From Neomelitea salexigens DSM 19753 (lineage in GTDB: Bacteria > Pseudomonadota > Gammaproteobacteria > Pseudomonadales > Spongiibacteraceae), in the NCBI RefSeq assembly GCF_000422345.1, contig NZ_AULP01000001.1:372001-436000 (forward strand): DNA of 64,000 bases. Reading direction: 5' to 3'. Of the stretch, positions 40,805 to 50,988 are shown piece by piece. The notes beneath the pieces were generated by a model, which worked only from the letters and a program-made list of their open reading frames with translations, did no database searches and was not told where the DNA came from. Each line of letters opens with the position of its first letter. The stretch's first letter is position 1. The position numbers were made by a program, and so were the translations under genes.

Positions 40805-42577
40805 TTAAAACGGCCAGACGAGTGGGACGATCAGCAGCGTCATTACGCCTACCAGCACTGTTAACGGAACCCCCATTTTGAAAAAATCGGTAAAGCGATA
40901 GTTCCCGGGACCGTACACCATCAGGTTAGTTTGATAACCAATCGGCGTGGCAAAACTTGCCGACGCGGCCATCATCAAGGTTACCGCAAAAGGTAATAGA
41001 CTGACCTCTAGCTGCTGACTGGCCGCGAGTGCGATGGGGAATACGATAACAGCCGCAGCAAGATTGGAGATCACCGCGGAGAACAACGCTGTTACGAGAA
41101 AAATTGCCGCCAATGTCGCAACCGGCGACCCCGCAGCGATGTTAACGAGGCCTTCCGCTATGGCTGACGCCGCGCCGGTTTTCTCCATCGCCCCACCAAG
41201 GGCAATCGAAGACGCAATCACCAATAGCACCTGCCAATCGACACTTCGGCGGGCTTCATTCGCCTGTATGCATCGTGTCAGGATCATTAAACTCGCCGCC
41301 AAAAATGCAGCTTTAAGCATCGATAACCAGCCAAATGCGACACCGAGCACCATTCCCAACATGATTAGCGAAGCACGCAGGCGATGCTCATGACGAACAG
41401 GGCGAGAATTTTCAATGGCACTCACCAATAGAAAATCGCGCGAATAACGCTGGTTGCTAACAAAGTCCTCATGGGCTTCAAGCAATAGGGTATCGCCCGC
41501 CTCCAGCTCTATATCTCCCAACTTTCCCTTTAGTTGCTCGCCATTGCGGGACACCGCGATAACAACGGCACCATAGTGGTTGCGAAAACGCATATCGCGC
41601 ACACGCCGCCCAAGCTGAGGGAAGTTGTGTGAAATCACAACCTCAACCAAGCAGCGATTTAGATTGCCAGCTTCAAGCTTAAAGACCTGCTTCTCCGCCA
41701 GTTTTAAACCGTGGATATTTTTTAAGTCAACGACGGAACGCACGTCTCCAGCGAATACCAGCTGATCATTCGCAAACAATTTTTCATTGGGCGAAACAGC
41801 GGTGATTATTTGTTGTGCACGCACGATCTCAACGAGAAACATTCCCGGCAGTTGCCGCAGACCCGCTTCTTCGATGCTTTGCCCCACCACCGGACTGCCC
41901 GGCTCGACCAACATTTCGACTATGTATTGACGGGTATCGCCAAAGCGCTCGTCCTGGCCACCACGATCGGGCAGTAAACGCCGGGAAAATAGCAGTACGA
42001 ACAGAATCACCAGTACGGTGCAGGGCACACCGATCCAGGCCAGTTCAAACATGCCCAGCCCTTGCTCAGGGAGGGCCTGCAGCATCATGCCGTTCACTAC
42101 CAAGTTGGTGCTGGTCCCAACCAAGGTGCAGGTTCCGCCAACAATGGCGGCGTAACTCAGAGGCATCATCAATTGTGAGGCCGACAAGCCATTGCGTTTT
42201 GCCCAGTCCCGCACGGCGGGAATCAACATCGCGACTACCGGCGTGTTATTCAAAATACTGCTAAATACCGCCACCGGCGTCATCAAACGCAGCTGTGCAG
42301 CGCTGGCCGATTTGGGGCGTCCCAGTACGTTGTTGGAAATCCAGCTCACTACACCGGTCTCTGACAGGGCTTGGGCGACAATAAACAAAACACCCACCGT
42401 GACCATACCCTCATTGGACATGCCCGCCAGCGCTTCTTCCGGTGTTAGGACGCCCAGTAGCAACAGCACGGTGACACCACCACACAGCACCATGTCAGCG
42501 GGTCGCCGGCTGAAAATCAGTGCCGTCAAACAGGCAGCGATTACCGCCAGTGTCAGCCAAGCATCCAGAGTGAGCAT
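40805..42577 (-). CDS. SLC13-family transporter with two RCK_C domains
   Basis: Sodium-coupled anion carrier of 590 residues, of the dicarboxylate/sulfate (ArsB/NhaD/SLC13) type. Two membrane halves (about 1-195 and 390-590) contain inverted-repeat hairpin motifs such as ILNNTPVVAMLIP and ASASFATPIGYQTNLMVYGPG. Between them are two TrkA_C (RCK_C) domains, with GSPVVGQSIEEAGLR and FPQLGRRVRDMRF, which bind small regulators in related proteins. Substrates of homologues include sulfate and C4-dicarboxylates; this is not decided. It begins one base after the DHH gene stop, so the two are cotranscribed and probably translationally coupled. Confidence 0.9.
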   Translation of the reverse strand: MLTLDAWLTLAVIAACLTALIFSRRPADMVLCGGVTVLLLLGVLTPEEALAGMSNEGMVTVGVLFIVAQALSETGVVSWISNNVLGRPKSASAAQLRLMTPVAVFSSILNNTPVVAMLIPAVRDWAKRNGLSASQLMMPLSYAAIVGGTCTLVGTSTNLVVNGMMLQALPEQGLGMFELAWIGVPCTVLVILFVLLFSRRLLPDRGGQDERFGDTRQYIVEMLVEPGSPVVGQSIEEAGLRQLPGMFLVEIVRAQQIITAVSPNEKLFANDQLVFAGDVRSVVDLKNIHGLKLAEKQVFKLEAGNLNRCLVEVVISHNFPQLGRRVRDMRFRNHYGAVVIAVSRNGEQLKGKLGDIELEAGDTLLLEAHEDFVSNQRYSRDFLLVSAIENSRPVRHEHRLRASLIMLGMVLGVAFGWLSMLKAAFLAASLMILTRCIQANEARRSVDWQVLLVIASSIALGGAMEKTGAASAIAEGLVNIAAGSPVATLAAIFLVTALFSAVISNLAAAVIVFPIALAASQQLEVSLLPFAVTLMMAASASFATPIGYQTNLMVYGPGNYRFTDFFKMGVPLTVLVGVMTLLIVPLVWPF

Positions 42578-42578
42578 T

Positions 42579-43550
42579 TTAGTCAGCTAGGCTCCGGTAG
42601 AATGCCTCGAACTGTTCGCAGAAATGCTCAAGCGTATCACCGGCCAAGTCATTAATCCCCGCCGCCGCTGCGCGCCCGCCGCCTGTTGGAAATTGACGGC
42701 AAAACTCATCAGCACCGCGCTTGTTGTTTAGCGGTGCGCGAATGCTAACCAGATAGTTCCCGTCGGCTTTTTCAGTGAGCACCGCATGGGCCCGGTCCGG
42801 GTGAGCGTTGGCGAGGTCGTTGCTGTATACACCACTCACGCGGCGGGCCCAGCGCTCATTGGGTAATACGTAGACCGCCGCAATATCACTGCTGCGAACC
42901 GGCGGCAATTTCGCGGCGGCGGTCATATCACTGTGGTAGCCCGACTCCAGCTTGCTAAACGTGCCTGCCGAATCGGCAATAAAGTCGAGGGGATTACTGA
43001 ACGGTAGCAACTCTGCAAACAGCTCTGTAGGTGTGAAATGGAGATCATCCAAACTGGCACCGTAGCCGTTGTAGTTCAGGTAGATTCCCAGGTTCTCAAG
43101 TTTTTCGAGATCCGCCTCGGCAACATTTTGTTGTACCGCCAAGGTTTGCGCGCTCTTGCGCAGATTATCGCCATAAGCGCCGACAATTGCCCACAGGGCG
43201 TACTCACCCTGGAGGTGCCCATTTACCAGTAAGCTAGTGCAGACGTCTGCAGCGGTATTGATTTTTGTAGACAGCTTCGCGTGCTCCGGAATATCTCCAG
43301 CAAAGTGGTGGTCCACGTAGAACACATCAGCCCCATTGGCCAGCAATGCCGTTAACCCTTCCCGGTTTTTATCAAGCGACACGTCCAACACGGTTACCCG
43401 GTCACCCTCACCCGCATCTACGCGATCAAGCAAGGCGATATCCCGCTTAACACCACTGACGAGTTGGCTTTCCTGGGGGTCGGCTAACCTTAACTGCACC
43501 AGCGCACACAATCCGTCAGCATCACCATTAAATACGTCAATTACCGCCAT
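42579..43550 (-). CDS. DHH-family phosphoesterase
   Basis: Manganese-dependent phosphoesterase-like protein of 323 residues. The DHH domain has motif I FNGDADGLCAL near 7-17, motif II TVLDVSLDKN, motif III FYVDHHFAG near 79-87 and motif IV VGAYGDN near 123. The C-terminal DHHA1-like domain has PTGGGRAAAAGIN near 285. All metal ligands seem intact. Relatives hydrolyse short RNA (NrnA/NrnB), pAp or cyclic dinucleotides; the annotation acetyltransferase used for some close relatives is not supported by the motifs. It follows pyrF by 69 bases and precedes the SLC13 gene by one base. Confidence 0.88.
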   Translation of the reverse strand: MAVIDVFNGDADGLCALVQLRLADPQESQLVSGVKRDIALLDRVDAGEGDRVTVLDVSLDKNREGLTALLANGADVFYVDHHFAGDIPEHAKLSTKINTAADVCTSLLVNGHLQGEYALWAIVGAYGDNLRKSAQTLAVQQNVAEADLEKLENLGIYLNYNGYGASLDDLHFTPTELFAELLPFSNPLDFIADSAGTFSKLESGYHSDMTAAAKLPPVRSSDIAAVYVLPNERWARRVSGVYSNDLANAHPDRAHAVLTEKADGNYLVSIRAPLNNKRGADEFCRQFPTGGGRAAAAGINDLAGDTLEHFCEQFEAFYRSLAD

Positions 43551-43619
43551 TACTGCTCTATTCCCTGTATTCGTAATTCATTTGTCGAGGCATTATCACC
43601 GATCGACGTCCGAGTGAGC

Positions 43620-44321
43620 TCAGACACCGAGCGCTCGGTTAATATCACGCAGCGCGGCCAAGGGATCGATGGCGCGACTAATTGGACGACCAATAACCAA
43701 ATAGTTGCTTCCCATACGCACCGCCTCCTCCGGCGTGGCGATACGTTGCTGATCATCGCCAGCGCTATCACGGGGGCGAATGCCCGGCGTAACCAGCAAG
43801 AAACCATCTCCGCGCTCTGCTCTCAGTTTCTCGGCTTCCTGTGCAGAGCAAACCACGCCGTCCATACCGCTGTCTTCGGCCAAACGGGCGAGATGACTCA
43901 CTTGCTCAGCCGCGCTGCGCTCGACGCCCAGTTCTGACAGGTCATCCTCACCCATGGATGTCAGCACCGTCACAGCAATAAGAATCGGCGCCTTGTCACC
44001 ATAGGGCTGCAAAGCCTCACGCGCCGCCTTCATCATTACTGAGCCACCGCTGGCATGAACGTTGACCATCCACACACCGCGCTCAGCCGCAGCTCTCACA
44101 GCTGCTGCCACAGTGTTGGGAATATCGTGGAATTTTAAATCCAGAAATACCTCGAAACCGCGTTGGTGTAGAATATCCAAGACTCTCGGTCCGAATAGGG
44201 TAAAAAGTTCTTTACCCACCTTGACGCGACACTCACTCGGGTCAAGCTGGTCGATAAGTTTGAGAAGCTCTTCTTCCGTTGCGACATCGAGTGCAACCAG
44301 TACAGGGGAATGCGTGGTCAT
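43620..44321 (-). CDS. pyrF: Orotidine 5-prime-phosphate decarboxylase
   Basis: Last step of de novo UMP synthesis. The 233 residues form a TIM barrel with [11 protein letters not shown] near 9-19, the catalytic network [17 protein letters not shown] near 60-76 (Lys and Asp residues) and [17 protein letters not shown] near 175, the phosphate loop. It lies six bases after lapB, as in E. coli and Pseudomonas. Length and motifs are standard. Confidence 0.97.
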   Translation of the reverse strand: MTTHSPVLVALDVATEEELLKLIDQLDPSECRVKVGKELFTLFGPRVLDILHQRGFEVFLDLKFHDIPNTVAAAVRAAAERGVWMVNVHASGGSVMMKAAREALQPYGDKAPILIAVTVLTSMGEDDLSELGVERSAAEQVSHLARLAEDSGMDGVVCSAQEAEKLRAERGDGFLLVTPGIRPRDSAGDDQQRIATPEEAVRMGSNYLVIGRPISRAIDPLAALRDINRALGV

Positions 44322-44327
44322 GGAAAG

Positions 44328-45500
44328 TTAATCGCCTTGGCTACTACGGATGGGCGCAATAGTACCCCACTGCTCGCAGCTGGGACACAGCCAGTGTTGT
44401 TTCCGCCCCGAAAATCCGCAATGTCGACAACAAAAACTGGGGCGACTTGCACATAAACTATTTAACTCGGAAACAATTTCTCGCCCGGATTCGCTTGAGT
44501 CCAACTCCCGCTCAAGTAGCGCCAACAGTAATTTGATGGTCGGGCGCTGAGACACCGCGCCCTTCAGATAGGCTCGCGCCGCCTCAAGGCTCTCGCACTC
44601 CTTCGCCACCTCGTTGTGCAAGGTAGAGCTCTGCGTCACCTGTGCCAGCGCACGCAGCGCTTGAGCGTATGACGGTGCGTCGGCAAGACGACTGAAAGCA
44701 TCGCGAAACAGCGGCAATATTTCGCTGGCATAAGCGGGTTGCCCCTCCGCGACGGCATGCAACAAATTCAACGCATACTCGGGCTGCTCATCCATCACCA
44801 ACTTCGCCAATGACATTGCCGCCCGCGGGTTTTCGGCGTCGGCCTCCCGCGCCTTTTGCAATATCGATTTCGCCTGAGCCCAATCCCCAGCAGAAGCGCG
44901 TTCGTCGGCGAGCTCACAATAATAGTGACTCAATGCCGTTGAAACTTGAGGGTCGCTGTCAGCTTTTTGCTTAAGTAGCCAGGCTCGCTTGGGTAAGCGC
45001 CGCCGCGCAACGGCGATCGCCTTTTCCCAGTCTTTCTCAGACTGATAGATTTGCTGGAGGTAGTCGAGTGCCTCGGCCTCGTTATCACTCTCCTCCGCCA
45101 CTAAGTCCCGCAATAGTCGCTCAGCCCGATCGTGTAAGCCGGCGGATATATAATCCTTGGCCAGCTCCAAATGCACTTGCTGCAAGCCACTTTTGGGAAG
45201 GTTGGGTCGCGCTAACAGGTTCTGGTGGATCCGCGTAGCCGCCTCCAGTTCGCCCTTGCCACGCATTAAACGCGCCAAGGAAAGATGGGTATCCAGGGTC
45301 TGCTCATTGACGGCAATGGCCTGAATGAATTCATCAACGGCCGTACCAGGCTGCTCACTGAGCAGAAAGCGCAGGCTGTGATAATAAGCGTCATCCGGAT
45401 GTTTTCCTGAAACCGCCGAACGACTCTGCGACCGCCTCCCCAACAGCCAACCCAGCGCTGTAGCGGAAAACAACAAGGTAAAGGGTAGCAATAGCTCCAT
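44328..45500 (-). CDS. lapB: Lipopolysaccharide assembly protein LapB
   Basis: Inner-membrane-anchored TPR protein (YciM) that links LPS synthesis to FtsH control of LpxC. The 390 residues have one N-terminal membrane anchor (1-22), about nine TPR repeats on the cytosolic side (for example LARLMRGKGELEAATRIHQNLL), and a C-terminal rubredoxin-like metal knuckle with Cys358, Cys361, Cys372 and Cys375 (CRHCGF and CPSCEQ). The order lapA-lapB-pyrF matches E. coli. It is essential or nearly so in relatives. Confidence 0.95.
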   Translation of the reverse strand: MELLLPFTLLFSATALGWLLGRRSQSRSAVSGKHPDDAYYHSLRFLLSEQPGTAVDEFIQAIAVNEQTLDTHLSLARLMRGKGELEAATRIHQNLLARPNLPKSGLQQVHLELAKDYISAGLHDRAERLLRDLVAEESDNEAEALDYLQQIYQSEKDWEKAIAVARRRLPKRAWLLKQKADSDPQVSTALSHYYCELADERASAGDWAQAKSILQKAREADAENPRAAMSLAKLVMDEQPEYALNLLHAVAEGQPAYASEILPLFRDAFSRLADAPSYAQALRALAQVTQSSTLHNEVAKECESLEAARAYLKGAVSQRPTIKLLLALLERELDSSESGREIVSELNSLCASRPSFCCRHCGFSGRKQHWLCPSCEQWGTIAPIRSSQGD

Positions 45501-45505
45501 TGCTG

Positions 45506-45796
45506 CTAGCGGCTAGGACCGGCCTCCACAGGCGGGGTTGAAGGCTGCCGCAAGCTGCGGCGCAAACGCATTCTGCTGGCCTGTAAGCGCAGCACTAGCA
45601 GCGATGCAGATAGCATCCCACAGACGCCACCGGTGAAAAAGGCGGCGATCATCCAAGTCGAGATACGCTGTTCCGGCAACTCCATAATGAGGATATTGAG
45701 CGGGACCAACGCTGTGTTCTCGATGCTAAAAAGCAGTCCAAATGCAATAACAGCAACGATGAGCAGTAATAAGAAGATGAACTTAAGAATCTGCAT
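45506..45796 (-). CDS. lapA: Lipopolysaccharide assembly protein LapA
   Basis: Small inner-membrane protein of the DUF1049 family that partners LapB. The 96 residues have two membrane spans (about 3-25 and 42-66) with NTALVPLNILIMELPEQRIS between them, and a basic cytosolic tail. ATG 45796 is chosen to match homologues; the open frame upstream runs through the ihfB terminator and is not coding. It is five bases before lapB. Confidence 0.93.
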   Translation of the reverse strand: MQILKFIFLLLLIVAVIAFGLLFSIENTALVPLNILIMELPEQRISTWMIAAFFTGGVCGMLSASLLVLRLQASRMRLRRSLRQPSTPPVEAGPSR

Positions 45797-45810
45797 CTGA
45801 CATGACACCC

Positions 45811-45845
45811 AAAAAAAAACGGTATGGCCAAAGACCATACCGTTT
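45811..45845 (-). terminator. Rho-independent terminator after ihfB
   Basis: An 11-bp stem (AAACGGTATGG with CCATACCGTTT) around a seven-base loop, followed on the minus strand by nine T residues. It separates ihfB from lapA. Confidence 0.93.
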
Positions 45846-45873
45846 CTGTTTAGAGAAGGCTAGCTACGCTGCC

Positions 45874-46167
45874 TTAGCTCGAGATCAAACTCTGGTTTAC
45901 TCGCTCACGAAGCTCTTTACCGGGCTTAAAGTGTGGCACATATTTGCCTGGTAACTGCACGGTTTCACCCGTTTTCGGGTTACGCCCCATGCGAGGCTCG
46001 CGATAGTGCAGAGAGAAGCTACCAAATCCCCGAATTTCAATCCGGCTGCCAGTCGCCAATACTTGAGACATATGCTCAATCATGGTCTTCACAGCCAGTT
46101 CAATATCCTTGTGAGATAACTGCGGCTGACGCTCAGCCATCAGCTCTATCAACTCAGATTTGGTCAT
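45874..46167 (-). CDS. ihfB: Integration host factor subunit beta
   Basis: DNA-bending protein that pairs with IhfA and shapes promoters, origins and recombination sites. The 97-residue product begins [21 protein letters not shown] and has the beta-arm tip GRNPKTGE with the intercalating proline, which fits the beta subunit. It lies 104 bases after rpsA, the universal gammaproteobacterial arrangement, and ends at a strong terminator. Confidence 0.97.
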   Translation of the reverse strand: MTKSELIELMAERQPQLSHKDIELAVKTMIEHMSQVLATGSRIEIRGFGSFSLHYREPRMGRNPKTGETVQLPGKYVPHFKPGKELRERVNQSLISS

Positions 46168-46235
46168 TGCTTAATCCCGTCAATTCCGACATCAAGCCTA
46201 GCTTAGCACTTTTTTGCTTATAAGCCAGTATGTTA

Positions 46236-46259
46236 CGGGCATTCACAGGAGAATGCCCG
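46236..46259 (-). other. Hairpin between rpsA and ihfB
   Basis: CGGGCATTC and GAATGCCCG are perfect inverted copies around a six-base loop, 12 bases after the rpsA stop. There is no T-run, so it may be a processing or attenuating hairpin between rpsA and ihfB, not a full terminator. Confidence 0.5.
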
Positions 46260-46271
46260 CAGCATTAGGAC

Positions 46272-47948
46272 TTAGTCCTTGCTTTCCATCTGAGCTTTGA
46301 TCAGGTCACCGATAGTTGCTGGTGCAGCTTCAGTTTCCTTCTCGCGCAGAGCTTTAACCGCTTCTTTCTCGTCTTCCATGTCTTTCGCTTTGATAGACAG
46401 GCTCAGAGCGCGATTTTTGCGATCTACGCTGATGATCTTCACTTCAACTTCTTCGCCTTCTTTCAGCACATTGCGCGCATCTTCAACGCGGTCACGGCTG
46501 ATTTCAGAAGCCTTCAGAACACCTTCAACTTCCTCGGCCAGAACAATAACAGCGGCCTTGGCATCAACTTCTTTAACAGTGCCGGTCACGATGCTGCCGC
46601 GATCGTTCACTGCCACGTAGTCAGAGAAGGGGTCTTCTTCCAGCTGCTTGATACCCAGCGAGATACGCTCGCGCTCGGGATCAATAGACAGGATAACGGT
46701 CTCGATCTCGTCACCTTTCTTGAACTTGCGAACCGCGTCTTCGCCGCTCTCGTTCCAAGAGATATCTGACAGGTGAACCAGGCCGTCGATGTTGCCGTCC
46801 AAGCCGATGAAGATACCGAAGTCAGTGATCGACTTGATGGCACCGCTAATGCGGTCGCCTTTAGTGAACTGAGAACCGAAGGCATCCCACGGGTTCTGCT
46901 GGCACTGTTTGATACCCAGAGAGATACGACGACGCTCTTCGTCGATATCCAAGATCATCACTTCTACTTCGTCGCCTACTTGTACGACCTTAGAAGGATG
47001 GATGTTTTTGTTGGTCCAATCCATTTCAGAAACGTGAACCAGGCCTTCAACACCCTCTTCGATCTCGGCAAAGCAACCGTAGTCAGTCAGGTTAGTCACC
47101 TTGGCTTTCACGCGGCTGTTTTCTGGGTAACGGGTTTTGATTGCCACCCAGGGATCTTCGCCCAGTTGCTTCAGACCCAGAGATACGCGGTTGCGCTCGC
47201 GGTCAAACTTGAGGATACGAACATCAATTTCATCGCCAACGTTAACGATTTCGCTTGGGTGCTTAATGCGCTTCCAAGCCATGTCGGTGATGTGCAGCAG
47301 GCCGTCGATGCCGCCCAAGTCTACGAATGCACCGTAGTCGGTCAGGTTCTTAACGATACCTTTAACAACCATGCCTTCTTGCAGAGATTCCAGCAGTGCT
47401 TCGCGCTCTTCGCTGTTAACACTTTCCAGAACCGCACGACGAGAAACCACAACGTTGTTGCGCTTCTGGTCCAGCTTGATCACTTTAAATTCGAGTTCTT
47501 TGCCTTCCAGGTGAGCGGTGTCGCGCACGGGGCGTACATCAACCAGTGAGCCGGGCAGGAACGCGCGGATGCTGTTGATGTCGACGGTGAAACCACCTTT
47601 TACTTTGCCGTTAATGATACCGGTTACTGTTTCTTCCGCCTCGTAGGCAGCTTCCAGTGCGGTCCATGCTTCGGCGCGCTTTGCTTTCTCGCGAGACAGA
47701 CGGGTTTCACCGAAACCGTCTTCAACAGACTCCAGCGCAACCTGCACTTCGTCGCCAATTTGCAGAGAGAAATCGCCGCCTTCAGCAACGAATTGATCGC
47801 GAGGGATAACCCCTTCCGACTTCAGACCAGCGTGTACGGTTACCCAGTCGCTGTCGATATCGATAACTACGCCGGTTACGATAGAACCGGGCTTCATATC
47901 GATCGTTTTTAAACTTTCTTCAAACAGTTCAGCAAAGCTTTCGCTCAT
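46272..47948 (-). CDS. rpsA: Small ribosomal subunit protein S1
   Basis: mRNA-binding protein that unfolds leader structures and lets the 30S start on weak sites. The 558 residues contain six S1 (OB-fold) repeats, starting about residues 20, 105, 190, 275, 362 and 450. For example, [22 protein letters not shown] belongs to repeat 3, written in parts as GAFVDLGG and [10 protein letters not shown]. The acidic first repeats are ribosome-binding. It stands in the cmk-rpsA-ihfB order with 140 bases upstream, where its own promoter and autoregulatory leader are expected. Confidence 0.97.
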   Translation of the reverse strand: MSESFAELFEESLKTIDMKPGSIVTGVVIDIDSDWVTVHAGLKSEGVIPRDQFVAEGGDFSLQIGDEVQVALESVEDGFGETRLSREKAKRAEAWTALEAAYEAEETVTGIINGKVKGGFTVDINSIRAFLPGSLVDVRPVRDTAHLEGKELEFKVIKLDQKRNNVVVSRRAVLESVNSEEREALLESLQEGMVVKGIVKNLTDYGAFVDLGGIDGLLHITDMAWKRIKHPSEIVNVGDEIDVRILKFDRERNRVSLGLKQLGEDPWVAIKTRYPENSRVKAKVTNLTDYGCFAEIEEGVEGLVHVSEMDWTNKNIHPSKVVQVGDEVEVMILDIDEERRRISLGIKQCQQNPWDAFGSQFTKGDRISGAIKSITDFGIFIGLDGNIDGLVHLSDISWNESGEDAVRKFKKGDEIETVILSIDPERERISLGIKQLEEDPFSDYVAVNDRGSIVTGTVKEVDAKAAVIVLAEEVEGVLKASEISRDRVEDARNVLKEGEEVEVKIISVDRKNRALSLSIKAKDMEDEKEAVKALREKETEAAPATIGDLIKAQMESKD

Positions 47949-48088
47949 TAGTCATTACCTGAAATTAGCAGTGGTATAACCACCATATCGCCGCATTACC
48001 AGCTAACGCGGGTCAGTTTTTTAAAGTCCTTCCGACAGCTAGCTGGCTTTAACACCGCCGGAAACACCCTTAGAAACACCTACTGCGC

Positions 48089-48772
48089 TCAAGACGCAGA
48101 AAAACGCGCACTCACTTCCGTGAGTACCCGCTCAAAAACTTGCTCGACCCCCAGTGAACTGCTGTCTATCAGCACCGCATCGTCCGCTGGTTTAAGCGGT
48201 GAATGCTCGCGCTCAGAGTCACGCCGATCACGGTCTTGGATCTCTTTTAAAAGGGTCGCGAGGTTAACACTATCGCCCTTGTCTTTCAACTGCTTATAGC
48301 GACGACGCGCGCGCTCCTCGGCACTGGCGGTGAGAAACACCTTCAATGGTGAGTCGGGGAAAACGACGGTTCCCATATCACGGCCATCGGCAACGAGGCC
48401 TGGCGCCTGCACAAAGTCACGCTGACGCTGCAGCAACGCCTGTCGAACAGCAGGCAATACCGCAACCTTCGACGCCAGCAGCCCGGTGGTCTCAGTACGA
48501 AGCTCACCGCTGACATCCACACCCTCTAGCATTACCCGACTCGGCTCACCGGCTTGGCCAGGCAGGAAGGCAACATCTAAATCCGCCGCCAAAGCCGCCA
48601 CCGCCTGTTCATCGGTAAAATCCACCTGATGTTTATCAGCCGCCATCCCCACTAAGCGATAAAGCGCGCCACTGTCGAGCAAATGCCAGCCCAGCTTGAG
48701 CGCCAGCATCTGACAGAGCGTGCCTTTACCCGAGCCACTGGGGCCATCAATACAAATAACGGGAGGGGTCAT
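48089..48772 (-). CDS. cmk: Cytidylate kinase
   Basis: Phosphorylates CMP and dCMP with ATP. The 227 residues have Walker [15 protein letters not shown] near 8-21, [11 protein letters not shown] near 128 (CMP specificity) and the LID region [14 protein letters not shown] 48772 overlaps the aroA stop by four bases (ATGA), indicating translational coupling. Family length and position upstream of rpsA are standard. Confidence 0.97.
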   Translation of the reverse strand: MTPPVICIDGPSGSGKGTLCQMLALKLGWHLLDSGALYRLVGMAADKHQVDFTDEQAVAALAADLDVAFLPGQAGEPSRVMLEGVDVSGELRTETTGLLASKVAVLPAVRQALLQRQRDFVQAPGLVADGRDMGTVVFPDSPLKVFLTASAEERARRRYKQLKDKGDSVNLATLLKEIQDRDRRDSEREHSPLKPADDAVLIDSSSLGVEQVFERVLTEVSARFSAS

Positions 48773-50070
48773 TTGGACACCTCAATCCGCATACCGACTT
48801 GCGTCGCCAACTCAACAAAGTTGGGGAAGGAAGTAGCAACGTTGTCGCAGTCTTCGATATGAATGGTATCGCTTGCTCGCAGCGCAGCGACAGAGAAAGA
48901 CATAGCAATGCGGTGATCGTGATGGCTATTCACGCGGCCACCGCCTATTGGACCGCCATCGATAATGATGCCGTCTGGCGTCGCCTGCGCATTCACCCCC
49001 AAAGAGACCAGGCCATCTGCCATGACTTGAATGCGGTCGCTCTCTTTTACCCGCAACTCTTCAGCGCCGCGCAGCACGGTGCGCCCCTCGGCACAGGCCG
49101 CCGCGATAAACAGCACGGGGAATTCGTCAATAGCTAAAGGCACTTGCTCTTCAGGAATATCGATGCCCTTTAGCGGTGCGTAGCGAACACGTATATCGGC
49201 AACCGGTTCACCGCCTACCTCGCGCTCATTGCTCAAGGTAATATCGCCACCCATCTCCCGCAGGATATTTATAATACCGATACGGGTTGGATTAATACCC
49301 ACATGCTGCAGCGTTAAATCTGCACCGGGAGCAATACTGGCCGCCACCATAAAAAAGGCCGCGGAGGAGATATCGGCAGGCACATCGATATGTACCGCCT
49401 TCAAGCGGTGTCCCCCGCTCAACGTTGCTGTAGCACCGTTCACTGTCACCGGATAACCAAAGCCTTTCAGCATACGCTCGCTGTGATCACGGGTTGGCGC
49501 AGGTTCGGTGGTGCGCGTTTCGCCCTCGGCATACATACCGGCAAGCAAGACACAGGATTTCACCTGGGCGCTGGCCATAGGCAGGACGTAATCTATCGCC
49601 TTCAGTTGTTGGCCACCGCGTAGGGTTAAGGGCGGACGCCCGCCCTCTGCAGTTTCAACCACCGCGCCCATTTCACGCAGCGGCGCCGCCACGCGCTCCA
49701 TCGGTCGTTTACTTAACGACACATCGCCGGTCATCGTCACGTCAAACGGTTGCCCCGCCAGCAGCCCCGCCAATAGGCGCATGGAGGTACCGGAATTGCC
49801 CATATACAGCTCGCCCGCTGGCGCCTGAAGGCCGTCTCGGCCGACACCGTGGATCGTCACGCGACCGGCATCAGGCCCCTCTATCTCGACACCCATCGCT
49901 TGAAAGGCCTTCAACGTGGACAGCGCATCCTCACCCTCAAGAAACCCTTCAACGGTGGTTGTGCCATCGGCGATAGCACCGAACATAATAGAGCGATGGG
50001 AGATCGATTTATCACCAGGAACCCGAACGGTGCCGTTCACCGCACCACCGGGTTGAGCTAAAAATTCCAC
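48769..50070 (-). CDS. aroA: EPSP synthase (3-phosphoshikimate 1-carboxyvinyltransferase)
   Basis: Joins phosphoenolpyruvate to shikimate-3-phosphate in the shikimate pathway. The 433 residues have the two-lobed fold with [18 protein letters not shown] near 18-35, [18 protein letters not shown] near 92-109, LRVKESDRI near 345 and [15 protein letters not shown] near 390. The phosphoenolpyruvate site reads [12 protein letters not shown] instead of the class I GNAGTAMRPL, so it is of the class II type, which tends to be glyphosate-tolerant. In Pseudomonas it is fused to tyrA; here it is a separate gene 21 bases downstream. Confidence 0.96.
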   Translation of the reverse strand: MEFLAQPGGAVNGTVRVPGDKSISHRSIMFGAIADGTTTVEGFLEGEDALSTLKAFQAMGVEIEGPDAGRVTIHGVGRDGLQAPAGELYMGNSGTSMRLLAGLLAGQPFDVTMTGDVSLSKRPMERVAAPLREMGAVVETAEGGRPPLTLRGGQQLKAIDYVLPMASAQVKSCVLLAGMYAEGETRTTEPAPTRDHSERMLKGFGYPVTVNGATATLSGGHRLKAVHIDVPADISSAAFFMVAASIAPGADLTLQHVGINPTRIGIINILREMGGDITLSNEREVGGEPVADIRVRYAPLKGIDIPEEQVPLAIDEFPVLFIAAACAEGRTVLRGAEELRVKESDRIQVMADGLVSLGVNAQATPDGIIIDGGPIGGGRVNSHHDHRIAMSFSVAALRASDTIHIEDCDNVATSFPNFVELATQVGMRIEVSK

Positions 50071-50091
50071 AAGTATTGTCTCTGCTGTACG

Positions 50092-50988
50092 TTAAGATTT
50101 AGTTTGCTTGCGCCCGACCATGTACTGCCCGAGGAAGTGCTCATCTCGCGCCTGTTTCGCGCGGCTGAAGACTTGTTTAATCGCGGGGCCATCCGAGTCC
50201 GCAATAAGCTGGCGAACCTCGGTCAAATGATCGGCAAAGGTATCCAGGCCGTTAAGAATCGCTTGGCGGTTCGCCAACACAATATCGTGCCACATCGTTG
50301 GGTCGCTGGAGGCGATGCGCGTAAAGTCGCGAAACCCCCCGGCGGCGAAACGGAAGATATCGGCGGCGCTGCCACTGGCAGCCAGCGCGTCAACAAGGGT
50401 ATAGGCCAGTACGTGAGGCAAATGACTGGTCGCCGCCAGCACCGCGTCGTGCTCATCAACCGCCATATCGACAACTTCTGCCCCAGCGTGTTGCCACATT
50501 TCGCGAACTGTTGCGACGGCGTCAGCATCATTGCTGTCCAGCGGCGTGAGAATCACCCGATGATCGACAAAGAGATCCGTCTTTGCCGCCTCTACCCCGC
50601 TTTGCTCAGACCCGGCAATCGGGTGAGCCAATACGAAACGCGCCGGCAGTTCACCGAACACTGACTCCGCCGCGCGAAGAATATTTCCCTTTACACTGGC
50701 CACGTCAGTAACGATGGTGCGCTCGCTGAGCAGCGGCGCGAGGTCGGCCATCACTTGCTCGGCAACCAGCGTAGGCGTAGCAATGAGTACCACATCGGCA
50801 TCGTGAACCGCCTCGGCTAAGTCCAACGTCCAGTGATCAATCACACCCAGGGCCAAGCCGCGCTCTAATGAGGCAGCGCGCCGCCCCGTTGCCCAAACAT
50901 GTTCGACAACACCCTTGGCCTTCAATGCCTTGGCCAACGAGCCGCCCATTAAGCCAAGACCAATAATGGTTAACTTGCCAATCTTCAC
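50092..50988 (-). CDS. tyrA: Prephenate/arogenate dehydrogenase
   Basis: NAD(P)-dependent oxidative decarboxylation of prephenate (or arogenate) toward tyrosine. The 298 residues have Rossmann motif IIGLGLMGGSLAKALKAKG near 8-26, LIATPTLVAEQVM, and substrate blocks HPIAGSEQSGVEAAKTDLF near 130-148 and ATSHLPHVLAYTLVDALA near 186. ATG 50988 overlaps the hisC stop by four bases. It has no chorismate mutase domain; that function is in pheA. Whether it uses prephenate, arogenate or both cannot be read. Confidence 0.94.
   Translation of the reverse strand: MKIGKLTIIGLGLMGGSLAKALKAKGVVEHVWATGRRAASLERGLALGVIDHWTLDLAEAVHDADVVLIATPTLVAEQVMADLAPLLSERTIVTDVASVKGNILRAAESVFGELPARFVLAHPIAGSEQSGVEAAKTDLFVDHRVILTPLDSNDADAVATVREMWQHAGAEVVDMAVDEHDAVLAATSHLPHVLAYTLVDALAASGSAADIFRFAAGGFRDFTRIASSDPTMWHDIVLANRQAILNGLDTFADHLTEVRQLIADSDGPAIKQVFSRAKQARDEHFLGQYMVGRKQTKS

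Noticed and set aside
46773-47549. 258-codon open frame opposite rpsA
   Set aside because: Phe/Val/Asn-rich complement of the S1 repeats; no motif.
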